64,000 bases of DNA from JAGNDO01 sp963704975 (GTDB lineage Bacteria > Chloroflexota > Anaerolineae > Caldilineales > Caldilineaceae). Below the pieces are notes generated by a model. It had not been told where the DNA came from and did no database searches. It was given only the letters and a program-made list of their open reading frames with translations. The first letter of the stretch is position 1. Each line of letters opens with the position of its first letter. Shown here in pieces: positions 9,793 to 20,606 of this stretch. Location of the stretch: the NCBI GenBank assembly GCA_963704975.1, contig CAVPIK010000014.1, forward strand, positions 62,001 to 126,000, given 5' to 3'. Position numbers and translations under genes: made by a program.

Positions 9793-9822
9793 TTGGCCTG
9801 TGATTTGGCTGAATGCTATACT
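9793..9822 (+). promoter_or_regulatory. Promoter for the metallo-hydrolase gene
   Basis: TTGGCC (9793-9798), an 18-base spacer and TATACT (9817-9822), about 85 bases before the GTG at 9908. The 430-base gap 9476-9907 separates divergent genes; beyond this promoter it contains only a G-rich run near 9710-9735. Confidence 0.5.
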
Positions 9823-9907
9823 CAGTTTGTGGAAATTAGCATGAGCGAGTCACCATCGCCCAATCTCCCGAACTCAAAACAACGACCCTACTCAGGAGGA
9901 CACCATC

Positions 9908-10792
9908 GTGGCCCATTCTCTGCAAATTGGTTCGATCCGATGTCATATTCTTAACGACGGCCACGGCACAGCAGATCCTGGCGGCTTTTTTGGCCTGATT
10001 CCCCGGGCGCTGTGGGAGCGGGTGGTGCAGGCCAACGACCAGCATCAGATCCCTGTGGACTATCGCTGTTTGCTCATTGAGTCTGACGCTGGGCTGGTCC
10101 TGGTGGATACGGGCAATGGGGACAAGTTTGATGCCAAACGCCGCCGCAATCTGGGGATCAGCCAATCCAAAGATCGATTGTTGGCGGATTTGGCCTCGGT
10201 GGGCGTTGCGCCCGAAGATGTGGACATCGTGATCCTGACCCATCTCCACGGCGACCATGCCGGGGGCGGCACCCGCTGGGAGACGCCGGACCACACCCCC
10301 GGTCCCGTCGTGCCCACCTTCCCCAACGCCCGCTATCTGGTGCAGCGGCTGGACATGATCGATGCCAGCTTCCCCAACGAGCGCACCGCCGCCACCTATC
10401 TGTCCGAAAACTGGCTGCCCCTGCAAGAACGGGGCGTCTTGGAGATTGTGGACGGGGATCAGCAGATCTGCCCCGGTGTGCGCACCCAAGTTTCGCCCGG
10501 CCATACCCCTGGCCTGCAAGTCGTCTGGGTGGAGGACGGTGGAGAAAGCCTGCTCTTTTTGGGCGATGCGGCCTCTTGGGCCGTCCACTTCGAGCGGCTG
10601 GCCTGGGTGCCCTCCTTCGACATCGACCCCATGACCAGCATCGAAACCAAACGCCGTCTGCGCAGCCAGGCCCACGCCCGCAACGCCCTCCTCGTCTTCC
10701 AACACGACGGCCAAACCATCACCGGTCGCCTCCACCCCGGCCCGCGTGGGCTTGTTGTGGAGCCGGAGATTTCTGAAGGGGTGAGGGGGTGA
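9908..10792 (+). CDS. MBL-fold metallo-hydrolase
   Basis: 294 residues starting at GTG 9908 behind CAGGAGGACACCATC. The di-metal motif HLHGDHAGG (about residues 113-121) and the downstream metal histidine in SPGHTPGLQV, then Asp in LFLGDAAS, are those of the lactonase/MBL hydrolase group (compare N-acyl-homoserine lactonases and PhnP-like proteins). It probably hydrolyses a small ester, lactone or phosphodiester in the cytoplasm; the substrate is not predictable. It is monocistronic, facing the glycosyltransferase gene. Confidence 0.85.
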   Translation: MAHSLQIGSIRCHILNDGHGTADPGGFFGLIPRALWERVVQANDQHQIPVDYRCLLIESDAGLVLVDTGNGDKFDAKRRRNLGISQSKDRLLADLASVGVAPEDVDIVILTHLHGDHAGGGTRWETPDHTPGPVVPTFPNARYLVQRLDMIDASFPNERTAATYLSENWLPLQERGVLEIVDGDQQICPGVRTQVSPGHTPGLQVVWVEDGGESLLFLGDAASWAVHFERLAWVPSFDIDPMTSIETKRRLRSQAHARNALLVFQHDGQTITGRLHPGPRGLVVEPEISEGVRG

Positions 10793-10794
10793 AG

Positions 10795-10865
10795 GGGGAG
10801 ACAAGGAGACAAGGAGACAAGGAGAGGAGTCGTGACTCCCCGTCTCCCTCTCCTCTCCTTGCCTC
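10795..10865. repeat. Short purine-rich direct repeat between convergent genes
   Basis: GGAGACAA is repeated three times (about 10797-10825), followed by a CT-rich mirror stretch that can fold back on it. It lies between convergent stops and may act in termination. A similar GGAGACAAGGAGAC string occurs near 62360. Confidence 0.45.
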
Positions 10866-12430
10866 TCAATCCCCGTACAGCCACACCTCGGTCCGAGTAA
10901 ACGTGGTTGAAGTGATGGGGGTACGGTGGGTGTCGAGCCAGGCGGTCATCAGGCCGCGTTGATCCCACAACTCCGCCTCGCTGCTCAGGAGCCAGATGCG
11001 GTCGTGGTCGGCGGTCATGGACTGCATGGAACGGTCCACTTCAAGTTTGGCCACTTCCAGGCCGAAGCCGTTGTTGGTCCACAGCCCTTCGGCCCAGGGA
11101 GCCAGCCGGTCTTCCTGGTTTTGGAACGGGTTGGGGCCAAAGTCGCTGGTGTAATAGGCGTAGCTGTAGGCCATGTGGGGCACTTGCAGAATCAGCAGAT
11201 CCCCAGGCTGACGTTGACTTTCCACAAAAGCCACGGCCCCCCGCAGATCCGCCTTGAGCGGGGTGTGGCTTTGCTGTATCCCCATCCCCAACCAGATTGC
11301 CCCGACCACCATCCCCAAAGCCAACCCCAACCTCTTTGCCCCCCTAGCCCCCCAATTCTGGGGGGAACTGTCCAGCACCTCCCCCAGAATTGGGGGCCGG
11401 GGGGCCATCCCCAAGGCCATCAACAAAAAGAGGGCCGGCGCAATCCAGATGACATAACGGTCCACGAAGACCGGTTTGATCAGGCTGATGGCATAGATGG
11501 TCAACACGGGCAGGGCCAGCCACGTGGTGATCAACGCCAGGGTGCGGGGGCCGCTCAACCCGGTTTGGGGTGAGCTTTCCAGCCGGGGGGCGCTCAACAG
11601 CAGCCCGGCCACGGCGAGGAGCAGGCCGGGGATCATCCATGCCCAGTGGGGGGTGAGGAAGCCCCGGTTGTGGACAAAGATCAACGTGCGCACCATCTGG
11701 CCCAGGGGGATGAAGTTGAAGCCCGTGGTGTAGTCCGCCCGCACCACAAAATCCCACTGCCAGACCAGCATGGGCAGATAGGGCAGGGTCAGCCCGGCCA
11801 GGGCGAACAGATAGCCCCGTCGGCCTGGGCTGTGGCGTTGATTGGGCTGCGGGCGATCAGAAACCAGACAAAATGCAGGGGAATGTGCAGGATCATGAAG
11901 AGGTGGGTGTAAAAGCCCAAACTGGTCACCACCCCATAGCCCAGCCACGTCCGCCAGCCGCCCCGGGCCATCCCCACCAGCCACAGCCGGGCGGAGAGCA
12001 GAGAGATGGCCACGATCAGGGCATACATTTTGCCCTCTTGCCCATACCAGAGTTGATAGGGATTGACGGCCAAAAAGAGCGCCGCCCAAAGAGGCGCGCT
12101 GCCCCAACGGCCACGGGCGGCGGGCAGGAGCAAGCGGCCCACACTCCACAACAACGCCACGGCCAGCACCCCGCCCCACACAGACGGGAAGCGCAGGGCA
12201 AACTCCCCGGTCCCCACCAGGCCAAACCAAGGCCGCAAACTGACAAAGTAGAGGGGACCATTCTGGGCCGGATTGACAAACATGGCCAAGGTCTCGGCCA
12301 GGGGACGCACGGCAAAATAGATGGCGTCCACCTCGTCCCGCCACAGGCCAAAACGGGTCAGCCCTTGCATGCGCAGGGCAAAGGCCCCCAACAGCCCGGC
12401 CAAAAGCAGCAGACGTTCAATCCCCGCCAA
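10866..12430 (-). CDS. GT39-type membrane glycosyltransferase (one frame break)
   Basis: About 521 residues after joining the two frames near 11820. Many hydrophobic helices, an N-terminal loop LTRFGLWRDEVDAIYFAVRPL (the D-E pair at the catalytic position of PMT/ArnT-like enzymes), and a soluble C-terminal third. Such proteins transfer a sugar from a polyprenyl phosphate donor to an envelope acceptor across the membrane. The start is a TTG at 12430; a better start may lie upstream but I see none with a good ribosome site. The coding sequence contains an inserted palindrome at 11348-11397 (see separate entry). It is followed upstream by two secreted-protein genes on the same strand. Confidence 0.75.
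11348..11397. repeat. Palindromic unit inside the glycosyltransferase gene
   Basis: CCCCCAATTCTGGGGG and its reverse complement CCCCCAGAATTGGGGG flank about 16 bases. The unit reads in frame as PPILGEVLDSSPQNWGARG, a Pro/Gly-rich segment unlike the neighbouring helices, so it looks like an in-frame insertion of a small palindromic repeat. Confidence 0.6.
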
Positions 12431-12505
12431 AGGTCGGGGAGGATTGTGACTGGGATTGGGCTTGGGATGGGGCGAGAGGTGTCAGCATGGCAGCAAGGAG
12501 CCGGG

Positions 12506-13218
12506 TTAGGGCAACGAAGCGGGCCAGTTGTCGTCATCTTGGGGGGTATAGGGGGCGCGTCCGGGGTTGGTGGGCGGCGTGTCCAAATAGGGGTGGAAGG
12601 CGGAGTCCGTATAGTCTCCGTAGGATGGCTGGTTGCGCCGGTTGGCCACCCGTCCGGTGACACCCAGGCCCACCACAATCCCCGCCACCACAAAGAAGAT
12701 GAACGATCCGCAGATCAGCCACAGCCAGGCCAAGGAACCCACGGCTCGGTCGATCAACGTGGCGGCCACCAGCAGACGATCCGGGGCCGGGGTGGGCGTG
12801 GGGACCGTCACCGGGCGCAGGGTGGGGATGACCAGGGGCAACAACATGCCCGCCAGGTCCACTGTGGGCGTTGGGGTGGGGACGAGGGTGGGGTCCGCCG
12901 CGCCAGGCGGTTGCAAAGCCGGGTCCAAGGTGGCGGTCGCCTCGGGCGTCGGCGTGGCATCGATTGTCTCGGCGACTGGTGTTTCTGTAGCCGTTATTTC
13001 TGGCGCAACAAATTCCGTCGCTGTCGGTTCAAGGGTCGCCGTGGGGAGCGGCGTTGGGGCGGGGGTGGGGGTATCAATGGGCGATTGGGGCGAGATTGAA
13101 AGAGCATTTCGGCGCTGGCCGGCCCCCCGGTCAGCCAGGCGAAGAGCAACCCCGTCGCCAGCAAAACGGCCAACGGTCCGCGCACGGTTTGGATTGTTTT
13201 GAAAAAAGAACGACGCAT
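12506..13218 (-). CDS. Secreted/anchored Thr-Pro-rich protein with one transmembrane helix (frame break)
   Basis: N-terminal signal (MRRSFFKTIQTVRGPLAVLL, cleavage likely after ASA), a Thr/Pro/Ala stalk (repeats of TPTP, TPEATATLDP), one transmembrane helix (SLAWLWLICGSFIFFVVAGIVVGLG, about 12690-12765) and a short polar tail rich in Pro, Tyr and Asp. The two frames join near 13075-13090. No enzymatic domain is visible. It is the type of stalked surface protein frequent in Chloroflexota; function unknown. Neighbours on the same strand are the glycosyltransferase and another anchored protein. Confidence 0.6.
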
Positions 13219-13336
13219 CAGATCAGACCCCTTGTCGCCAACGCGCCAAAGATCGCCGCCAACGCATTGGGGGCGATCGAGGCAAGGGTAGGGTTGAGGG
13301 GCAGTCCGAGACGTTGCGGAGACATGGCGATTGGCG

Positions 13337-13792
13337 CTATTTGCGACGCCGGGCCAGAATCAGGCCGACGACCACAAGCAGCCCAAGCAGGACCAAGCCC
13401 ACCAAGAGCAGGCTGACCTGGCTGCCGCTGTCCACGGGCACAGAGGGCATGGGCACGGGCGTGGCCACGGCGGGTTGGCCGGCGCTGCCGGAGTCCGTAG
13501 TGGGAACCGCCGGGCCTGTGGTGGGCTGGTTCGGTTCCGGATAGGCGGTCGGATTGGCCGGTTCGCTGATCTGCGCCGGAACCGGTGCATCGGCCCCCGG
13601 ATAGCTTTCGATGACCACCGTGGGTGCGGCGGCTGCGTCCACTGCCGGGCCGGGATAGGTTTCTTGGGCCAGGGCTGGGGTGGCGAAGGCGGCCAGAAGC
13701 GCGGCACAGACCAGGATCAGGCCAAGTCGTTGAAGAGATCCGGCAATGCCGGTGCGAAAAGATGAGAATTGGTGCATAAATTGATAGTCCAT
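13337..13792 (-). CDS. Secreted protein with C-terminal membrane anchor
   Basis: 151 residues from ATG 13792. Signal peptide about 15-42 (LILVCAALLAAFATPALAQ), then a low-complexity Pro/Ala/Thr region, and a C-terminal hydrophobic helix (VSLLLVGLVLLGLLVVVGLIL) ending ARRRK. The layout resembles sortase- or rhombosortase-type substrates (signal, linker, helix, basic tail), but no LPXTG-like motif precedes the helix, so a simple type I anchor is more likely. An alternative start is the second Met (MHQF). No function can be assigned. Confidence 0.65.
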   Translation of the reverse strand: MDYQFMHQFSSFRTGIAGSLQRLGLILVCAALLAAFATPALAQETYPGPAVDAAAAPTVVIESYPGADAPVPAQISEPANPTAYPEPNQPTTGPAVPTTDSGSAGQPAVATPVPMPSVPVDSGSQVSLLLVGLVLLGLLVVVGLILARRRK

Positions 13793-13900
13793 GAGAATGA
13801 CACGGATGGTTTTGATAGATCCGTGAGAATTGAGACGCGATGAATGGGGGGTATTATACACCGACCCGCCCAGGTTGACGAATGAGTCACGGTCAGCCGG

Positions 13901-14756
13901 TCAACCAGTGGTGGCGCCTGTGGTGACATCCCCGGCGGCGAAGGTGCGCTCCGCGCCGGTTGGGGCGCGCACGACCAGTTCGCCGGTCAGGGTGGTGGAC
14001 ACCGCCGTGCCGCTGAAGGGCTCTGCCCCCCGCCGCGGACGCTGCGGCCACGGGCCACACGGTGACGGCCTGGCCCAGGGTGATCAGTCGTCCTTGCCAA
14101 CGCCGGTGCAGATCAACCGCAGAGGGTGCATCAGGCCCCAAAAGATCCCCCAAGGCCACACAAAGGGCATGGAGCAGATCGGCTCTTGATGGGTGGCTAC
14201 TTCCTATCCTTTCGCCAAAAAGGGCCAAGCTAGTGGGCTGGGGCCGATGATCCGGCACGGGGGGCAGATCCTCGGCCCGTTGGTGGATGTTGATGCCTAT
14301 GCCCAGCACGGCGTGGCTCATTTCGCTCCCGGTCAGCGCGCTTTCGATCAGCGTACCGCAGACCTTGCCGGTGTCCAGAAGCACATCGTTGGGCCATTTC
14401 AGCCAGACGTGGCCCCGGGTGGCGGGCCAGGCGATCTCCAGGGCATTGGCCACGGCCAGCCCGGCGATCATGGGCAATTGGGCGGGCATCTGGGGCAGAT
14501 GGGGCGGCTTGACCAGCACGCTGAGGAGCAGGCCCAATCCGGGCGGCGCGTCCCAGCGCCGGGCCAGCCGCCCCCGGCCCTGGGTCTGCTCGTCGGCCAG
14601 GATGATGGTGCCCGAGGGGGCGGTGGGGGCCAGGGCGTGGGCCAAGGGCATGGTGCTGGCCACGCTGGCGTGGTGATAAATGGTGTGGCCCATGGGGCTG
14701 CCGGATAGGGCGGCGGTCAGGTCGGACAGACGCAGATCCGCGGGTGGGGTGGACAT
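13901..14756 (-). CDS. birA: Biotin--protein ligase (one frame break)
   Basis: About 285 residues after repair. Activates biotin with ATP and attaches it to the lysine of biotin carrier domains. Motifs visible: QTQGRGRLARRWDAP (the biotinyl-AMP loop GRGRxxRxW), GLAVANAL, WLKWPNDVLL (KWPND), GKVCGTLIES and VLGIGINIH. There is no N-terminal helix-turn-helix, so it is the class I, non-repressor type. Near 14032 the frame breaks; changing GGGGCAGAG to GGGGCGCAGAG restores it and yields the normal C-terminal beta-barrel (GAEPFSGTAVSTTLTGELVV). Its substrate is probably the carrier at 22118. Confidence 0.9.
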
Positions 14757-14775
14757 AAGGTCTCTTTCTGATTTT

Positions 14776-14841
14776 GTAGGTGCGGTTTTTAACCGCACAA
14801 CGCTCGGGTAAGTGAATTGTGCGGTTAAAAACCGCACCTAC
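14776..14841. repeat. 66-bp perfect inverted repeat
   Basis: Two 25-base arms, each itself a hairpin (GTGCGGTT and AACCGCAC around TTT or AAA), face each other around 16 bases. It lies directly upstream of birA, in the 14757-15121 gap. It could be a miniature element or a transcript processing structure. Confidence 0.7.
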
Positions 14842-14999
14842 GGGCTCCAAGATTGTCCCCCAGATCCGGCGGAAAGCAAAACCTCGCCCTGAGAGCGCCA
14901 GGGTGATTTTACGCCTTTCCGCCCCAATGCTTTGTGATCTGCCCATCCATCGTGTAGAATTGGGCACAATTCACTCTTGCTCATTGCAAGCGATTTAAC

Positions 15000-15102
15000 C
15001 GCAGAGAACGCTGAGGACGCGCAGATTCGCAGAGAAAATCCCTCTTCTTCTTCCCTCTTTTTTCTTTGTGCTCTTTGCGCCTTTGCGGTGAAAAGCAAGT
15101 TT
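15000..15102. repeat. Imperfect inverted repeat of the AACCGCAGAG / CTTTGCGG type
   Basis: TTAACCGCAGAGAACGC at the left and GCGCCTTTGCGGTGAAA at the right pair imperfectly around an A/T- and CT-rich centre. This kind of interspersed intergenic repeat is widespread in environmental bacterial genomes. It occupies the space before the small membrane protein at 15122. Confidence 0.5.
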
Positions 15103-15121
15103 TGCACCCAAATTTGTCGAC

Positions 15122-15529
15122 TTGAAACGGACCGCCACCTTGGCTCCACCGCAACCCATCCCCTCGTGGATGGACGACCCGAACGACCCCCTATCCTTCA
15201 CCTACCCGGATGCGTCAGCCGCTGATGCCGGTCCCTCTCTCCCTATCATCTTGATCAGTGCGGCGGTGGGCGTGGGGTGTGGGATCTTTGGGCTGTACGT
15301 GGCCTATCAACTGCTCTATCTGATTGCGCCGGTCAGCGCGGCGTTGGGCACCTTGGCCCTGCTTTCCGGCATCGGGGTCAGCGCCGCGGTCTTGGGACGG
15401 CTCACCGACAGCCAGGCCACCCTGTTGAACATGGGGATCAGTTGCGGAGTGGTCTTCTTCACGGCCATCTTCTTTGGCTTCTGTTTGTTGATTGGGGCCA
15501 TCACGGCCACCTTTACCTTGGCGGGATAG
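15122..15529 (+). CDS. Small membrane protein of unknown function
   Basis: 135 residues from a TTG at 15122, or 119 from the ATG at 15170 (MDDPND); neither has a strong ribosome site. A polar N-terminus of about 40 residues is followed by three hydrophobic helices (IILISAAVGVGCGIFGLYV, ALGTLALLSGIGVSAAVL, CGVVFFTAIFFGFCLLIGAI). No catalytic motif is visible and I do not recognise the family. It ends just before a strong hairpin. Confidence 0.5.
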   Translation: MKRTATLAPPQPIPSWMDDPNDPLSFTYPDASAADAGPSLPIILISAAVGVGCGIFGLYVAYQLLYLIAPVSAALGTLALLSGIGVSAAVLGRLTDSQATLLNMGISCGVVFFTAIFFGFCLLIGAITATFTLAG

Positions 15530-15537
15530 CCTCGTCA

Positions 15538-15570
15538 AGAAGTTCGACTTTTGTCAAAAGTCGAACTTCT
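15538..15570. terminator. Perfect 16-bp-arm hairpin between genes
   Basis: AGAAGTTCGACTTTTG and CAAAAGTCGAACTTCT around a single T. It sits after the membrane protein stop and 14 bases ahead of the dehydrogenase start, so it may terminate the first or belong to a repeat family (compare 53099). Confidence 0.5.
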
Positions 15571-15584
15571 GAAAGGACTCACCC

Positions 15585-16625
15585 ATGCGCGCAGCCATCT
15601 TTCGTGAACACAGCCCCAGTCTAGATGTATATGAAGTGGTAGACGACATGCCCGTGCCCGCCATCGGCCCGGCGGATGTCTTGGTGCGGGTGCGCTTTGC
15701 CGCCCTCAACCGGCTGGACGACTTTGTGCGCCAGGGCTGGAAGGGGCTGGATCTGGCCCTGCCCCACATCCCCGGCAGCGATTTCAGCGGCGTGATTGCC
15801 GAAGTGGGGGCGGATGTCACCGGCTGGACCGTGGGCCAACGGGTGACGGCCAACACCATGATGTGGTGCGGCACGTGCGCCGCCTGCATCCGGGGCAAGC
15901 ACAACCAGTGCGCCACGGGCCACATCCTGGGCGAACACATCCCCGGCGCGGATGCGGAGTTTGTGCGGGTGCCCGCCCGCAATTTGATCGCCATCCCCGA
16001 CGGCTATGACATGCAGAAGGCCGCGGCGGCCTCGTTGGTCTACGTCACCGCCTGGCACAGTTTGATGGTGGCCGGGGGGCTGAAGGCCGGCGAGCGGGTC
16101 TTGGTGGTGGGGGCCGGCGGCGGGGTGAACACGGCGTCCATCCAGATCGCCAAGTTGATTGGGGCCACGGTCTACGTCATTGCCGGGGACGCCACCAAGG
16201 CCGCCCAAGCCGAAGCCCTGGGGGCCGATTGGGTCCACGACCGCAGCCAGGATGCGGCCTGGGGCAAGGCGATCTTCAAGGCCACCAACCGCCAGGGCGT
16301 TGACATGGTGGTGGACAACGTGGGCGCGGCCACCTGGCCCAGCAGCCTGCGCGCCCTCAGCCCCGGCGGACGGTTGGTCACCGTGGGCGGCACCAGCGGC
16401 TATGGGGCCGACGTGCCGGTCAACCTGATCTTTGCCCGGCATCTCAGCATCATCGGCAGCACCATGGGCACCCAAGGCGACTACGAGACGGTCATGGGCC
16501 TGGTCTTTGCGGGCAAGCTGGACCCGGTTGTGGACAGCGTCTTCCCCCTGGCCGACTATCGGGCGGCGGTGGAACACATGCTGGCCGGGGACCATTTCGG
16601 CAAAATCCTGGTGGAGATCGGGTAG
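15585..16625 (+). CDS. MDR-family zinc-type alcohol dehydrogenase/quinone reductase
   Basis: 346 residues. GroES-like N-terminal domain with HIPGSDFSGVIAEVG, a structural-zinc lobe with four Cys (WCGTCAACIRGKHNQC), then a Rossmann domain with VVGAGGGVNTASIQIAK. The Cys-His positions for the catalytic zinc are not those of classical alcohol dehydrogenases (LDDFVRQGWKG replaces the usual CGSDxH), so it is more likely an NADPH-dependent quinone or enoyl reductase retaining only structural zinc. The ATG has GAAAGGACTCACC upstream. The acyltransferase gene starts four bases after its stop. Confidence 0.85.
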   Translation: MRAAIFREHSPSLDVYEVVDDMPVPAIGPADVLVRVRFAALNRLDDFVRQGWKGLDLALPHIPGSDFSGVIAEVGADVTGWTVGQRVTANTMMWCGTCAACIRGKHNQCATGHILGEHIPGADAEFVRVPARNLIAIPDGYDMQKAAAASLVYVTAWHSLMVAGGLKAGERVLVVGAGGGVNTASIQIAKLIGATVYVIAGDATKAAQAEALGADWVHDRSQDAAWGKAIFKATNRQGVDMVVDNVGAATWPSSLRALSPGGRLVTVGGTSGYGADVPVNLIFARHLSIIGSTMGTQGDYETVMGLVFAGKLDPVVDSVFPLADYRAAVEHMLAGDHFGKILVEIG

Positions 16626-16629
16626 ACCT

Positions 16630-17172
16630 GTGGCCAAATATGTCGATCCCGTGCCGCCGGGCATCCTGCCGGACGCGCTGCCCCCGGCCTCTGTGCGCCA
16701 CGCTCGGCTCACGGTCACCCAGACGCCGGATGGGCGCAACAGTCTGCTTTTCATGTACGATCATGTGCCCTTTGTGCGGGTGATGCTCAACTTTCTCGCC
16801 ATCATGATCGCCCGCCACGCCCCCAGCGTGGCCCTCAAGCGCTGGCTCTACCGCAGCCGGGGCATGACCGTGGGGGCCGATGTGGCCTTCGCCTGGACCG
16901 CCACGCCGGATCTGCTCTATCCTGAACTGATCAGCGTGGGGGCCAACACCATCATCGGCTACAACACCACCATCCTGGCCCACGAATATCTGCGGGCCGA
17001 ATGGCGCACCGGCCCGGTGCAGATTGGCCGGGACGTCACCATCGGGGCCAACTGCACCATCCTCCCCGGCGTGGTGATCGGCGACGGGGCCATTGTCAGC
17101 GCCATGAGCTTGGTCAACAAGGATGTGCCGCCGGGGGCCAAGGTGGGTGGCGTGCCGATTCGGTTGCTGTGA
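16630..17172 (+). CDS. Left-handed beta-helix acyltransferase (maltose/galactoside O-acetyltransferase-like)
   Basis: 180 residues from GTG 16630. The C-terminal two thirds are hexapeptide repeats (VGADVAF, ISVGANTIIGYNT, VQIGRDVTIGANCTILPGVVIGDGAIVSAMSLV) ending NKDVPPGAKVGGVPIRLL, the XAT/LacA-type signature with the substrate-binding loop histidine in ILAHEYLRAEWRTGPV. An N-terminal helical part (ARHAPSVALKRWLYRSRGMTVG) is as in Chloroflexota and Bacillus LbetaH transferases. It probably acetylates a sugar using acetyl-CoA. Confidence 0.8.
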   Translation: MAKYVDPVPPGILPDALPPASVRHARLTVTQTPDGRNSLLFMYDHVPFVRVMLNFLAIMIARHAPSVALKRWLYRSRGMTVGADVAFAWTATPDLLYPELISVGANTIIGYNTTILAHEYLRAEWRTGPVQIGRDVTIGANCTILPGVVIGDGAIVSAMSLVNKDVPPGAKVGGVPIRLL

Positions 17173-17201
17173 ATTATCGAGTATCGGTAGGCCGCCATGT
17201 C

Positions 17202-17357
17202 AGCGCAGGTTGAGTAGGCCGAGTCAACCACGGAAGTGCTCGACGATTGGAAAAAGGCCGTATCGAAACCGAAGCGGGTTGACCCGCTACGGCTTCGATA
17301 CGCCGCCAGTCAATGAATGGTTTGCGAAAATATCGGGGCGGCTACTCAACCTGCGCT
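17202..17357. mobile_element. MITE-like element, copy 1
   Basis: 156 bases bounded by AGCGCAGGTTGAGTAG and CTACTCAACCTGCGCT, with a central imperfect palindrome (CGTATCGAAACC... GGTTTCGATACG type). It has no coding capacity. Copies 2 and 3 are at 32950 and 54133. Target-site duplications are not evident. Confidence 0.75.
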
Positions 17358-17418
17358 CTCTCCTCTACGGACCGACCACTTTAGTCCACCAATACACGAC
17401 ACACGATACTCGATAATT

Positions 17419-18234
17419 ATGAACGCACTCTTCCGCTTTATCCGCTCATTCCAGCCCTTTGTTGAACAGCAGGCCATCCTCACGATCATTGTGATTGTGG
17501 ATGTCTTTGCCTATTTTGCTGGGCTGCTCTATTGGTACGGCTATGTGATGGCCGACCCCTTGGTGCCCATGTGGGCGTGGCCGTTTATCCCGGACTGTCC
17601 GCTCTTTGGGCTGTTGGGGGCTTTGGGGCTGCTCATGGTGATCGCCAAAAAGCGCTGGACCGAGGCGGGCCAAACCCAGGGCCAGCGCTGGGTGGTGATC
17701 CTGGGCGGGGTCTTTGGGGTGCTCTGGTTGACTACTTATATAGCCGCCGCCCCAATTTGGTGGCAACAGCAGGCATCTATGATCGGGTTGGCCGCCTGGG
17801 TGTTGATCCTGGCCGGTCTGCTTTTCAAGCAGGCCCCCAACTGGCTGATCACCCTCTTTGCCTTTGGTCAGATCCTCTACGGCATCTGGACAGTATCGGT
17901 CTGGCTGATCTTTTGGTATAATACCAACGCTCTTCTCGGTGCGCCCCTATTTACGCTTGACAGCATAGTGATGACCATTGCCCACCTTGGCCTGATCGCC
18001 CAGGGGATCTTCCTGCTTTCCTACATCAAGCCCAGCGTGGGCAGTATCGGGATTGCATTTCTCTGGTTTGCCCTCAGCGACTATGTGGACTATGGGTTGG
18101 GCTACTATCCTGGATTGCCCGACATCATCCCCCTGCCCCTGATTCAGTGGGGCACGATTGCCATGACTTTTGTGCTGCCTCTGCTCTTTTTGTGGATGAG
18201 TCGTGGTCAGCCGGCGCAAACCGTGCGCCAGTAG
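17419..18234 (+). CDS. DUF1405 family membrane protein
   Basis: 271 residues from ATG 17419. Seven or eight hydrophobic helices with the family-like segments MWAWPFIPDCPLFGLLGALGLL and IAFLWFALSDYVDYGLGYYPGLP. Related to Bacillus YpjA. The function of the family is not established. It begins about 60 bases after the MITE-like element and shares no operon with it. Confidence 0.8.
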   Translation: MNALFRFIRSFQPFVEQQAILTIIVIVDVFAYFAGLLYWYGYVMADPLVPMWAWPFIPDCPLFGLLGALGLLMVIAKKRWTEAGQTQGQRWVVILGGVFGVLWLTTYIAAAPIWWQQQASMIGLAAWVLILAGLLFKQAPNWLITLFAFGQILYGIWTVSVWLIFWYNTNALLGAPLFTLDSIVMTIAHLGLIAQGIFLLSYIKPSVGSIGIAFLWFALSDYVDYGLGYYPGLPDIIPLPLIQWGTIAMTFVLPLLFLWMSRGQPAQTVRQ

Positions 18235-18306
18235 GGCGGTAACCTCTCTCTTCTTTTATGTACCCCCTGGTTCTCTCCAGCCCCATCACAACAAAGGCGG
18301 ACTCCC

Positions 18307-19867
<1,561 letters not shown>

Positions 19868-19951
19868 TAATGCACAATGCACAATTTTCAATGCACAATG
19901 GATCGTGTTGAGACGGAAATCCAAAATCTAAAATCAGAAATCCAAAATCCT

Positions 19952-20527
19952 ATGGCATTACAAGAGATCGAATTTGAACTGACCAAAGCCCAGTACGAGC
20001 GCATGGGCTATCCGCGTTTGGAGCAAGGGCAGCCCTTGTCCCTGGTTTTGGACGTGGGGGTGTTGCTGCCCGAATCGGGGGTGGGAGATTGGTACGAGGT
20101 GCAGGAGGCTCCACTGCCGGACCGCTTTGAACAGGTGGGCCGGGCGCGGTATGCCTTCACGGGCAAGATTCTGGAAGCCGAACACTTCATGGAGCAGGAT
20201 GAACAGACCGGCGTGGTGCTGGTGGAGTGTGCGGGCGTCCCGCTGCGCGTCACCTGCGGGCCGGGCGCGGATGGGCGACTGCCCTTCGGCACCTGGGAAG
20301 GCCGCACCTTCACTGGGGTGGGCTCTCTGGTCGCCACGGTCGAGGATGAGTACACGACTATCATCGGCGGCACCGTGGGCGTCACCCTGTGGAACTTCCG
20401 CCGCCTCAGCCTGCTGCCCGGCGACCCGTTCTTTGGCCACTGGCACGAAACATCCGAACTGCTCACTTCACCCTTCACCCACGACCGGGTTCTTGTCACC
20501 GCCCGTCTACACCGCAAGGGGTTGTAG
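19952..20527 (+). CDS. Conserved-looking protein of unknown function in the carboxylase operon
   Basis: 191 residues from ATG 19952 (MALQEIEFEL). Mixed alpha/beta composition with no membrane segment, no Cys pair and no known catalytic motif that I can name. It lies between the carboxyltransferase and biotin carboxylase genes on the same strand, so it may be an accessory or regulatory component of the carboxylase. The 85 bases upstream are full of short repeats (ATGCACAATGCACAATTTTC, then CAAAATC repeats), and the in-frame sequence further upstream is not protein-like, which is why I chose 19952. Confidence 0.6.
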   Translation: MALQEIEFELTKAQYERMGYPRLEQGQPLSLVLDVGVLLPESGVGDWYEVQEAPLPDRFEQVGRARYAFTGKILEAEHFMEQDEQTGVVLVECAGVPLRVTCGPGADGRLPFGTWEGRTFTGVGSLVATVEDEYTTIIGGTVGVTLWNFRRLSLLPGDPFFGHWHETSELLTSPFTHDRVLVTARLHRKGL

Positions 20528-20606
20528 AGATTAGGTCTATCCTAATCCCAAATCCTCAACCCCCAACCGCCATTCGCCATTCGCCATTCGCCCACCGGGA
20601 GCCGCT

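Noticed and set aside
11873..13099. 408-residue plus-strand frame
   Set aside because: Gln/Gly/His/Arg-rich antisense of the glycosyltransferase and stalk-protein genes.
13337..13792. LPXTG or PEP-CTERM sorting substrate
   Set aside because: The C-terminal helix and basic tail fit, but no sorting motif precedes the helix.
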